64,000 nucleotides of DNA from Calothrix sp. NIES-2100 (GTDB lineage Bacteria > Cyanobacteriota > Cyanobacteriia > Cyanobacteriales > Nostocaceae). Shown piece after piece: positions 28,201 to 35,681 of this stretch. The notes beneath the pieces were generated by a model. That model was not told the DNA's origin. It saw only the letters and a list, made by a program, of their open reading frames with translations, and made no database searches. Both the position numbers and the translations under genes were made by a program. Within the stretch, counting starts at the first letter, position 1, and each line of letters opens with the position of its first letter. Location of the stretch: positions 3,821,421 to 3,885,420 of the forward strand of contig NZ_AP018178.1 of the NCBI RefSeq assembly GCF_002368195.1. Direction: 5' to 3'.

Positions 28201-29760
28201 ACCAATAGTCATTGATAAAGAACGCTCTACACAAATTCCTACTAATACTTCTGGCTTCACACCTAATTTTTGTAGGTAATGAGCTAGCTGATTAGCACGT
28301 TCATTTAATTCACGGTAGGTTAATTGCTGATTGTTAAATACCACAGAAATATTATCTGGTACGCTTTCTGCTTGCGCCTCAAAAAGCTGATTAATTAATT
28401 GAGAGCTATTGTAATCAACTTGGGTATTGTTAAACTCAAATAGTAGTTGTTGAAGCTCGCGATCGCCTAAATTTTCTAATTCGCTAATCGCCGTATCGGG
28501 ATTACAAATAACACTAGATAATAGTTTCTGAAATTGCGCTGCTAAACGTTGAATATCTTCTAAGGGAAATAACTTAGCATCATAATACAAATCAACAACT
28601 AAATCATCTTCTTGAAGAATACAAGATAGTTTAAGTTTGAACCTATCAATACAAGCATACTCTTTGTAGAGATTAAATGTTACGGTATCGGCAGATGCTT
28701 GCTGTGCTTGCTCTGTAAATTCAAAACAGTATGGGAAGAAATCAATAGCCCAATTCTTGCTATACTCTTGCCAAGAAAAGTAATCTTGCCATTGATGAGC
28801 TTGACGAACCGATTCTTGAACTTGTTGCCATATTTTCTTAAATGATAAATCCGGTTGTAAATGAGATGCGATCGGTAAATATCTAGCAAATAAACCAATA
28901 GCTGATTGTAACTCTTCATACTTCCGTCCATCATATAATTTACCGACAACTAGGTCAGAATGATCGAGATTTCGCCATAATACAATTTGCCAGCAAGTTA
29001 ATAAAAAATCAGCCAAATAATCAGTTTGTTTTGGCAATATATTCTCAATATCAACTAAAAAATTTTTACAAAGTTCCAGTCTAAAAGTTTTTGGTTCAAA
29101 AATTACAACGTCTTCAGCAACTTTTTTATCAAAAGGAAGCTCTTGTTGTTTCCAGTAAGCTTTACCTAAATTAGCATCTTCTGCTGTTAGTAATTCATGT
29201 TGCCATTCAGCAATATCTGCATATTGCAACACTTCATCAGATAATTGTTGATTATTTATATTGGTTGCATAAAAGCGGCTAACTTCATGTACCAAATTAC
29301 GAATACCAATCGCATCAGCAATCATCGCTGGTAAACTTACAAGCAATATATGCTGATTAGCTACAAATTTAATTAAATCTATTTGGGTAAAATTGGAATT
29401 ATGAGATTTATGCTGATTCAAAAATAAGTCTATTTGCTTATCTTTGTCTTCAGCATCAAAATCACTACCATCATGATAATTAATTGAAATATTCTGGTTA
29501 TCAGCTATTACCTGTAATGGCATTGTCATTCCTGGTAAACACTGAAAATTTGTGCGGAGTATTTCATGTTGATTAACAACATCCTGTAGAGACTTCTTAA
29601 GAATCTCCATATCCAGTTCGCCATCGATAGCAACAGCACACTGAGCAATATAAGTATTATCTTGAGTAACAGACTTTAATCTCCATAAATGCTCTTGCTG
29701 TGGTGACATTCGATAACCGGCGACATTTTCTATTGGTGATGTATTGTTGAGTATTTGCAT
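25219..29760 (-). CDS. NRPS interface(C-like)-A-PCP-E module; His-like code, beta-hydroxylation site
   Basis: About 1513 residues from ATG 29760. A longer frame starting at 29865 runs into a hairpin repeat, and the preferred start leaves MQILNNTSPIENVAGYRMSPQQEHLW. The first ~420 residues are C-domain-like, but the HHxxxDG site is replaced by LPAMIADAIG, so it should not condense. This matches the 'interface' domain proposed to dock siderophore beta-hydroxylases. The A domain contains FDSSVAGIF; specificity residues read DSALIAEVWK, closest to histidine codes I recall (such as DSALTAEVCK), not Asp. The PCP is FFELGGDSII; the E domain has HHLAIDGISW and EGHGRED. Condensation would come from the C-terminal C domain of the preceding NRPS, and hydroxylation from the adjacent oxygenase gene. 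Likely product: a D-beta-hydroxy-His unit. Confidence 0.88.
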   Translation of the reverse strand: MQILNNTSPIENVAGYRMSPQQEHLWRLKSVTQDNTYIAQCAVAIDGELDMEILKKSLQDVVNQHEILRTNFQCLPGMTMPLQVIADNQNISINYHDGSDFDAEDKDKQIDLFLNQHKSHNSNFTQIDLIKFVANQHILLVSLPAMIADAIGIRNLVHEVSRFYATNINNQQLSDEVLQYADIAEWQHELLTAEDANLGKAYWKQQELPFDKKVAEDVVIFEPKTFRLELCKNFLVDIENILPKQTDYLADFLLTCWQIVLWRNLDHSDLVVGKLYDGRKYEELQSAIGLFARYLPIASHLQPDLSFKKIWQQVQESVRQAHQWQDYFSWQEYSKNWAIDFFPYCFEFTEQAQQASADTVTFNLYKEYACIDRFKLKLSCILQEDDLVVDLYYDAKLFPLEDIQRLAAQFQKLLSSVICNPDTAISELENLGDRELQQLLFEFNNTQVDYNSSQLINQLFEAQAESVPDNISVVFNNQQLTYRELNERANQLAHYLQKLGVKPEVLVGICVERSLSMTIGILAILKAGGAYVPLDPSYPSERLQFILQDTQTPVLLTQQSLLQDLPETQARIICLDTDWEIIASENQDNPAVAMTSANLAYIIYTSGSTGKPKGVQITHQNLVNSTQARLNYYQEPIGSFLLLSSFAFDSSVAGIFWTLCSGGTLVFPQVCGEQNISYLLNLIRQNQVTHLLGLPSLYNVLLEQANQQELVSLRSAIVAGESCSAELVIRHLEKLPQAALFNEYGPTEATVWSTVYHCCSPEIGKSVSIGRPIANAQIYLLDRNLHPVPLGVAGEVYIGGDGLARGYLNRPDLTAESFISNPFEEVEGSRLYKTGDLARYLPDGNIEFLGRIDQQVKIRGFRIELGEIETALAQHPSIRANVVIAREENSGQKRLVVYIVPQPGQIAASFNDLRHFLAEKLLEYMVPSAFVRISNIPRLPNGKIDLKALPSPEISRTFVAPRTAVEKILADIWAQVLRLEQVGIQDNFFELGGDSIISIQIVAKANQAGLKLTPKQIFDRPTIAELATVVSANESIHTPQYLITGEVPLTPIQYWFFAQNQPEPHHWNQSLLLEINTKKDFYLWQQVIQCLFENHDVFRLRFHHQKSGWEQIISADKETAIFTPINLSALPEIEQKTAIEKTAAELQASLNLSDGPLVKFALFDLGAQANSRLLIIIHHLAIDGISWRILLEDLQTAYQQMSQGETIVLPNKTTSFQQWAYRLQEYAQSPTLKQELNYWLTQLEKPISPLPVDYTSGTNTLLDARTVTVSLSQQETQALLQDVHQAYHTQINDVLLTGLVQAFAEWTGENSLLLELEGHGREDIFADVNLSRTVGWFTTHFPVLLNLGTVENLGNALKAVKEQLRAIPDRGLGYGVLRYLSDEGEKLQGLPQAEVLFNYLGQTDQVMTQSSLFAPAKESTGSARSLRGSRVYLLEVVAIVTDGQLQVNWTYSEAIHQQATVEKLANSFIQALRSLIAHCQSPEAVGFTPSDFPQAKLNQQDLDKFLAKFNQKA

Positions 29761-29900
29761 AACTCTGAATTTATTCCTGATAAGTAATTGTTGGGATTTT
29801 TTGTAAATAACCGCACCAGACACAGAGGAGGGCAGTTGCGTGGGCGGGTTTCCCGACTTGAGCAAACTGCCCGTAACGCAGAGAAAAGAAAGGGAGATGT
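29761..29900. repeat. Spacer with an inserted hairpin repeat
   Basis: The 140 bp between the hydroxylase stop and the preferred NRPS start contain GGGCAGTT (29830-29837) facing AACTGCCC (29865-29872), with an inner CGGGTTTCCCG palindrome. The sequence is unlike the tight junctions elsewhere in the operon and looks like a dispersed repeat. It could also act as an RNA hairpin in the transcript. Confidence 0.5.
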
Positions 29901-30971
29901 TTACGAATATTTGGAGATTTTTATATTTGGATTAGTGAATGGATCAGCCATTCCTACTACAACTTTACGTGAACCGACGAATGGCGAACGACCATGAGCA
30001 ATTGACATATTATCTAACATCAATAAATCTCCTGCTTGCCAAGGAAATAAAACCGTTTCTTGCTGATAGACTGCGCGTAATTCTTCTAAAACTTCTGGTT
30101 CAATGGGTAAGCCATCACCATAATATGTATTGTTGGGTAAATCTTCTTCTTTAAACTCTGCTAATAAAGCATCTATAAATGTATGTTCAAGAGTAGAAAT
30201 ATGGAAGAAAGTAGCATGATTAAACCAAATGAATTCCCCAGTTTTTGGATGTTGTACTACAGCTTGACGTATTTGACGAGTCCGTAAACGTTCGCCTGTT
30301 TTCCATTCAAATTCAATACTGTTTCTCCGGCAATATTCTTCTACTACAGCTTTATCTCTAGTTTGAAAAACAGTCTGCCAAGTTAGCCCAAAACCATCAT
30401 TATAGTTACGAACATATAATACCTTTTTTTCGATAAACTTTTCCCGAATTTGGGGATGAATGCGCCCAAAAATATTACGACAGTCTGCAATTGGTGTTTC
30501 CCCGCCTTGCTGTGCTGCAATTAAACAGCCAAAGTATATTTTTAATGGCCAAGTTAACCAATAAGTACCCTCATTATGTAAGAAAATACTTTGCTCGGCA
30601 GGGTAATCTGTTGATGTGTAGATTTTATCACCAACTTCATGACGTGGTGAAGAGCGATCGCGGTATTCTAACAACTCGCCACTGGAGGTTAATTTAACAA
30701 ACTCATTGAACAAAGCTGTTGTATTTATATTAAAATTGCGGAAAAGTAAAGCTCTATGCTTCAACAACAATGATTCAATCAACTCCTTGTTGCTGGCAGC
30801 CCATTCTAATAAATTTACGCCAGCTATAGTAGGTTTCACAACTAAAGGAATGCAGCTTTCTGGTAATAGTTGCTTTGTCTCAATGAGTGTACCTTGAGAT
30901 ATCTTGAAAGTTTTACGTGATATGCTTCCTAATTTTTTCAGGCTAGGGACTGGAGTATTTTCTTGTTTCAT
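29901..30971 (-). CDS. Stand-alone TauD/SyrP-like beta-hydroxylase
   Basis: A 356-residue Fe(II)/2-oxoglutarate oxygenase. The N-terminal ~60 residues lead into LVVKPTIAGVNLLEW; the metal triad is seen as H-x-E in FLHNEGTYW (about 150) and the distal His in MSIAHGRSPF, with the downstream Arg of GSRKVVVGM for 2-oxoglutarate. This is the arrangement of SyrP and of the aspartyl/histidyl beta-hydroxylases of siderophore pathways. It lies between an NRPS ending in a free C domain and an interface-A-PCP-E protein, so its substrate is most likely the aminoacyl-PCP of that module (His-like code). It is a clear paralogue of the oxygenase domain at about 40190-41089 (shared YVRNY, QQGGETPI.DCR, YYGDG and AHGRSP motifs). 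Confidence 0.88.
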   Translation of the reverse strand: MKQENTPVPSLKKLGSISRKTFKISQGTLIETKQLLPESCIPLVVKPTIAGVNLLEWAASNKELIESLLLKHRALLFRNFNINTTALFNEFVKLTSSGELLEYRDRSSPRHEVGDKIYTSTDYPAEQSIFLHNEGTYWLTWPLKIYFGCLIAAQQGGETPIADCRNIFGRIHPQIREKFIEKKVLYVRNYNDGFGLTWQTVFQTRDKAVVEEYCRRNSIEFEWKTGERLRTRQIRQAVVQHPKTGEFIWFNHATFFHISTLEHTFIDALLAEFKEEDLPNNTYYGDGLPIEPEVLEELRAVYQQETVLFPWQAGDLLMLDNMSIAHGRSPFVGSRKVVVGMADPFTNPNIKISKYS

Positions 30972-30996
30972 TGTTTAATCTTCCCGCTTAGAAGCT

Positions 30997-33900
30997 CTAA
31001 AATGCTCTGCGTTTAGCAAGTTTCAACTTTTGAATACTTGACTTTTCAAACTCTTTGATTTGTTTGTCATTATTAAATTTTAGATTGTTACCGCCAGCAA
31101 AAATTTCGTATTCTTCATTTGGTAATTGAGCTAGTGTTGTCAGAGTATGAGCGTACTCATTGGCAATTTCCTCTATTTGCTGGTTAGATAATTCAGAAGT
31201 GTTACCACACAATGAAAGCTCGACTTGAGAGGAAATTACATTTAGTCTGAACTCAGCTAAGATAACAAAGTCTGTAATGTTAAATCCCTGAGTATCTAAT
31301 ACTTCTAAATCACCTAATGTGCCAATACGCTGATAAACATGGAAATGAGTGAAATTAAAACAAGTTTCAAAACGACGTTTCCCACCTAAATCTTTTTGAA
31401 TCTGAGCCATTGGATACCATCTGAAGGGTAATAATTCCTGCTCTGATTGAAAAACTTGGGATATCAAATCCATCCAAGTACCTTGAGGAAGTTGCATCCG
31501 AAATGGTAAAGGATTGAGGAAAAGCCCAAGGCAGCGAGTACCATCACTTGTTTCTGGTCGTCCATTAGATGAAACTAGCGTTACCACTTCTGACTCACGA
31601 CACAGCTTGTTAATCACTCTCAGGTGTGCAGCAAAAAGCACGCTCTTGAGTGGAACTTTAGCAGACTGAGCTAGTTTCTTCAGCCGTTCCGAAACCTCAG
31701 AGTTAATGGGTACTTGCACAACACGAACTTCTGAAGTTTCGTCAGCAGACCTTTGGGAAACAGGTTGGCGAGGTATAGTTGTCTGAGGGCAGTCATGGAG
31801 CTTTTGCATCCAATAACGTTGGCATTCCTCAGAATGGAGAGCTTGTTTTTGCAAAGCTACAAAGTTACGGAATGCGTTGGCTGGTGGTGGCGCAATTGGC
31901 GAAATTTCTTTACCCAACAGGAAGAAGTAGTGTTCAAACAACTCAGTCAGCATCGAAGCTACACTCCAGCCATCGAGAATGGCATGGTGTTCGGTAAAGC
32001 TAAACTGAAATGTTTCTTCACTGCGCCGATGGATTTGAAAGCGCAAAAGTGGGGCAATTGTGCAGTCAAATTTGTTGTTTTTCTCAGCTTCAAACCAACA
32101 AGCTAGTATTTCTTCTTGTTCAGCAGCAGACAGGTGGCACAGATCCTCTAATTGGCAAGGAACAGAAACAGTTTTATGGACTAACTGCAACGGTTCGCTA
32201 AAATTACTCAAATCAAAGGAAGTACGCAGCAGCGGATGGCGAGTTGCCAGATGTTGTACGGCGGTATTTAGTTTATCAAGGTCGAGGGAAGCTCTGATAT
32301 GAATGCTAGAGACGTTGTGATAAGCTTTGGTGTTCGCACTATACTGACTGTGAAACAGCATTCCGGCCTGAAGCATAGTCAGGGGGTAAGCATCCTCTAA
32401 ATCCTGGGGTAACTTACACACATCCTCTTGGCATATTAAGCTAAATGGTTGGACTTGTTCGGCGATCGCACTGCTGACTTTTGCCGTTGTCAGCTCTTGA
32501 GCTAGTTCATGTATAGTTTGATGTTGAAATATCTGCTGTAGGAAAAGGCTCAACCCACGCTCTTTAGCTTTGCTCAATACCTGGATACTACGGATGGAAT
32601 CTCCTCCTAAAGCAAAGAAGTTATCGTGAATGCCAACCTGTTCAACTCCAAGGACTTGTACCCAAACGTCTACGAGTACCTTTTCTTCAGGCGTGGAAGG
32701 GGCTACATAAGCTTCGTCTAATTCCGGTCTGGCTGTATTGGGTGTAGGTAATGCCTGACGATCAACTTTACCGTTAGATGTTAAAGGCAGTGCCTCTAAC
32801 AGAACAAATGCCGATGGCAGCATATAATCTGGCAGTTGCACTTTGAGCCAGTTTCGCAATTCACTGGTGGTTGGGACTTGCTCAGATTTGGCAACAATGT
32901 AAGCTACTAACTGTTTATCATCAGGTTGATCCTCTCGGACTAGAATTACAGTTTCCCGCACAGTTGGGTGTTGTCTCAGTAGTGCCTCAATTTCTCCTAA
33001 CTCAATGCGAAAACCTCGGATTTTTACTTGATGGTCGATACGTCCTAAGTATTCTAGTTCTCCATTAGGTAAGTAGCGAGCTAAATCACCTGATTTATAA
33101 AGTCTTGCGCCTGGCTTGTTGCTAAAGGGGTCGGGAATAAACTTTTGGTTGGTTAATTCAAGACGGTTGAGATAACCTCTAGCTAAACCAGCACCACCAA
33201 CACACATCTCACCAGGTACTCCAATCGGCAGTAGCGAATTGTGCTTATCTAGAATATATACTTGCAAATCTGGTATCGGACGACCTATAACACTACCATT
33301 TGCTGTTTTCAAATCTGCAACAGTTAGAGGACGATAGGTAACGTGTACAGTTGTTTCGGTAATACCATACATATTCACCAACTGGGGAGAATCATCTCCG
33401 TGACGCTCAAACCAAGGTGCTAAACTTTGGATATCAAGTGCTTCTCCACCAAAGATTACCAAGCGCAGGTTATCAGCAAAGGTCTTGTCAGATAATTCTT
33501 CCTGCTGCATCAATTGGCGGAAAGCTGATGGTGTTTGGTTAAGAATCGTTACCTGCTCTTGACACAACAAGTCACAGAAAGTTTGCGGTGTGCGGCTTAC
33601 TAAATAAGAAACTACTACCACTCGCCCGCCATAACAGAGCGCGCCCCAGAGTTCCCAAACTGAGAAGTCGAAAGCATAAGAGTGGAAAAGCGTCCAGACA
33701 TCATGTTCGTTGAAATGGAACCATGATTGAGTTGCTTCTAAAAGACGAACAACATTAGCATGAGGTACCAATACACCCTTTGGCTGACCTGTAGAGCCAG
33801 AGGTGTAAATGATATATGCTAAGTTTTCTGGTGTTAGATTCCTATTATCAGGATTTTTGGTACTTTCTTGGGAAATAGTTATCCAGTCGGAGTCTAAGCA

Positions 33901-35676
33901 GATGACCTGAGCTTGATGTTCTGGTAATTTTGTGACCACATCTTCTTGGCTAATTAATACCCGAATTTGGGCATCTTGCAGCATGAAAGCTTGCCGTGAC
34001 TGAGGATAAGTTGGATCTATCGGCACATAAGCACCACCAGCTTTGAGTATACCTAATAGTGCGATCGCCATTTCTAAGGAACGCTCAACGCAAATGCCCA
34101 CCAGTACCTCTGGCCCGACTCCGAATTTCCGGAGGTAGTGCGCCAGTTGGTTGGCACGGCAATTTAGCTCATGGTAAGTTAGGTGTTGTTCAGCAAATGT
34201 GAGTGCGATCGCATTAGGTTTTTTCTCTACATGAGCTTCAAATAGCTGATGTATGCAAAGATTTGAGGGATATTCAGTTTGGGTATTATTCCACTCTACT
34301 AAGCATTGGTGTCGCTCAGTGTGCGTTAACAACGGTACATCCTTTAACTGCTGCTCTGGATTTGCAACTATACCCTCAAGCAAAGTTTGCAAATGTCCTA
34401 GCATTCTAGTAATGGTAGCAGCATCGAAACGAGTGCGATCGCCGTCAGACGTGCCGTAGGTATCGCTGTTAATCTGAAGTTGTAATTGCTCTAAAGGCGC
34501 GACAATCAGGCTGAGAGGATAATTAGTGCGATTAACAACGCTAAACCCACCAATCTCTAAGTTTTCCTTTCCTTGAAGTAAGGAAGAATCTAGAGGATAG
34601 TTTTCAAAAGCAATGAAACTCTGAAATAAAGGTATGCCTTTAGGTATTTCGCTCCATCCCTGAATTTGTACTAAGGGAGTATACTCATATTGCCGTGCTT
34701 GGGCTTGTTCAGCTTGCAGGTTTTTCAACCAAGAAATAATAGATTCATCTCCATTCACCCGCACGCGCACAGGTAAGGTATTTACGAATAACCCAACTGC
34801 TGACTCTACTCCTGGTAAACTCACTGGACGGCCAGAAGTATTAGCCCCAAAAACAACATCATCTTCACCAGAATATCGGCTCAGAAGTAAAGCCCAAGCT
34901 CCTTGTACTAAAGTATTGAGAGTAATTTGATATTGGCGTGCAAAAGATTTTAGTTTTTCTGTAGCTGCTACCGATAACTCAATTTTTTGCTCATCGTATT
35001 CCTGACTGCTTGATGTGTTGGCGACAAAATTATCTACTACCAAGGGTGTCGGTGCAGTAAATCCTTTGAGGGCATTTCGCCAAAAATTTTCTGCTTGAAA
35101 GAAATCTTGCTGGCGCAACCAAGTAATATATTTACGATAGGGAAATGCAGGTTTTAAATATGGATTTTGATTAGTGCATAATGCTTGATAAATTTCCATA
35201 AATTCTGTGAACAGCACAACCCGCGACCAACCATCCCAGAGTATATGATGGTTACTCCAGACGAATTGGTAAACATCATCAGCCATCTGAATCAACACTA
35301 ACCGCATTAAAGGCGGGTGCGAAAGTTCAAAGCCGCGCTTTTGTTCTGTTTGCAAAAATGACTGTAGTTGTTGCTGCTGTTGTACTGAATTTATCCCCCG
35401 CCAGTCTTGTTGTTCAAGAGGTAGTTCTATTTGTCGATGCACCACTTGCATCGGTTCATCTATATCTTCCCAGTGGAAAGAAGAACGCAAAACTGCGTGC
35501 CTTTTTGCTAATTGCTGCCAAGCTTGCTCAAAAGCCAAAGTATTGAGATTACCTTTGAGGGTGATGTTGTAGCGATCGCAATATACACCCGATTCAGGTG
35601 CGTAGAGCGTATGAAAAAGCAATCCCTGCTGTGTAGGTGAGAGTTTATATATATCTTCGATGTTCTCTACTTTCAT
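30997..35676 (-). CDS. NRPS C-A-PCP-C (Thr predicted; C-terminal C acts in trans)
   Basis: A 1559-residue protein. The first C domain (YKLSPTQQGLLFH; NHHILWDGWS) follows an E-containing module. The A domain has FDFSVWELW, and specificity residues read DFWNIGMVHK, the canonical threonine code. The PCP is FFALGGDSIR (about 1025). A second complete C domain (about 1090-1500, TEHHAILDGWS) ends the protein without its own A domain. It can serve the next module, whose own C-like domain is catalytically degenerate. An 8-residue insertion (TYGTSDGD, within QINSD...RTRFD) in the first C domain coincides with a short dispersed repeat at 34433-34467. Gaps to its neighbours are 5 and 25 bp. Confidence 0.92.
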   Translation of the reverse strand: MKVENIEDIYKLSPTQQGLLFHTLYAPESGVYCDRYNITLKGNLNTLAFEQAWQQLAKRHAVLRSSFHWEDIDEPMQVVHRQIELPLEQQDWRGINSVQQQQQLQSFLQTEQKRGFELSHPPLMRLVLIQMADDVYQFVWSNHHILWDGWSRVVLFTEFMEIYQALCTNQNPYLKPAFPYRKYITWLRQQDFFQAENFWRNALKGFTAPTPLVVDNFVANTSSSQEYDEQKIELSVAATEKLKSFARQYQITLNTLVQGAWALLLSRYSGEDDVVFGANTSGRPVSLPGVESAVGLFVNTLPVRVRVNGDESIISWLKNLQAEQAQARQYEYTPLVQIQGWSEIPKGIPLFQSFIAFENYPLDSSLLQGKENLEIGGFSVVNRTNYPLSLIVAPLEQLQLQINSDTYGTSDGDRTRFDAATITRMLGHLQTLLEGIVANPEQQLKDVPLLTHTERHQCLVEWNNTQTEYPSNLCIHQLFEAHVEKKPNAIALTFAEQHLTYHELNCRANQLAHYLRKFGVGPEVLVGICVERSLEMAIALLGILKAGGAYVPIDPTYPQSRQAFMLQDAQIRVLISQEDVVTKLPEHQAQVICLDSDWITISQESTKNPDNRNLTPENLAYIIYTSGSTGQPKGVLVPHANVVRLLEATQSWFHFNEHDVWTLFHSYAFDFSVWELWGALCYGGRVVVVSYLVSRTPQTFCDLLCQEQVTILNQTPSAFRQLMQQEELSDKTFADNLRLVIFGGEALDIQSLAPWFERHGDDSPQLVNMYGITETTVHVTYRPLTVADLKTANGSVIGRPIPDLQVYILDKHNSLLPIGVPGEMCVGGAGLARGYLNRLELTNQKFIPDPFSNKPGARLYKSGDLARYLPNGELEYLGRIDHQVKIRGFRIELGEIEALLRQHPTVRETVILVREDQPDDKQLVAYIVAKSEQVPTTSELRNWLKVQLPDYMLPSAFVLLEALPLTSNGKVDRQALPTPNTARPELDEAYVAPSTPEEKVLVDVWVQVLGVEQVGIHDNFFALGGDSIRSIQVLSKAKERGLSLFLQQIFQHQTIHELAQELTTAKVSSAIAEQVQPFSLICQEDVCKLPQDLEDAYPLTMLQAGMLFHSQYSANTKAYHNVSSIHIRASLDLDKLNTAVQHLATRHPLLRTSFDLSNFSEPLQLVHKTVSVPCQLEDLCHLSAAEQEEILACWFEAEKNNKFDCTIAPLLRFQIHRRSEETFQFSFTEHHAILDGWSVASMLTELFEHYFFLLGKEISPIAPPPANAFRNFVALQKQALHSEECQRYWMQKLHDCPQTTIPRQPVSQRSADETSEVRVVQVPINSEVSERLKKLAQSAKVPLKSVLFAAHLRVINKLCRESEVVTLVSSNGRPETSDGTRCLGLFLNPLPFRMQLPQGTWMDLISQVFQSEQELLPFRWYPMAQIQKDLGGKRRFETCFNFTHFHVYQRIGTLGDLEVLDTQGFNITDFVILAEFRLNVISSQVELSLCGNTSELSNQQIEEIANEYAHTLTTLAQLPNEEYEIFAGGNNLKFNNDKQIKEFEKSSIQKLKLAKRRAF
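34433..34467. repeat. 35-bp dispersed repeat inside NRPS coding sequence (copy A)
   Basis: The complement reads AGCGATACCTACGGCACG followed by TCTGACGGCGATCGCAC. It matches 31 of 35 bases of copy B at 50735-50769, in the opposite orientation. It encodes the extra residues absent from sister C domains (compare INSD-TYGTSDGD-RTRFD here with IVSD-RSCFD in the terminal module) and keeps the frame. Confidence 0.7.
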
Positions 35677-35681
35677 AATTT

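Noticed and set aside
29761..29865. Upstream start of the interface-A-PCP-E gene
   Set aside because: The extra 35 residues are encoded by a hairpin-repeat spacer, and the conserved sequence starts after the ATG at 29760.
31753..32302. Several overlapping plus-strand frames inside the Thr NRPS
   Set aside because: They are antisense shadows of a well-supported C domain.
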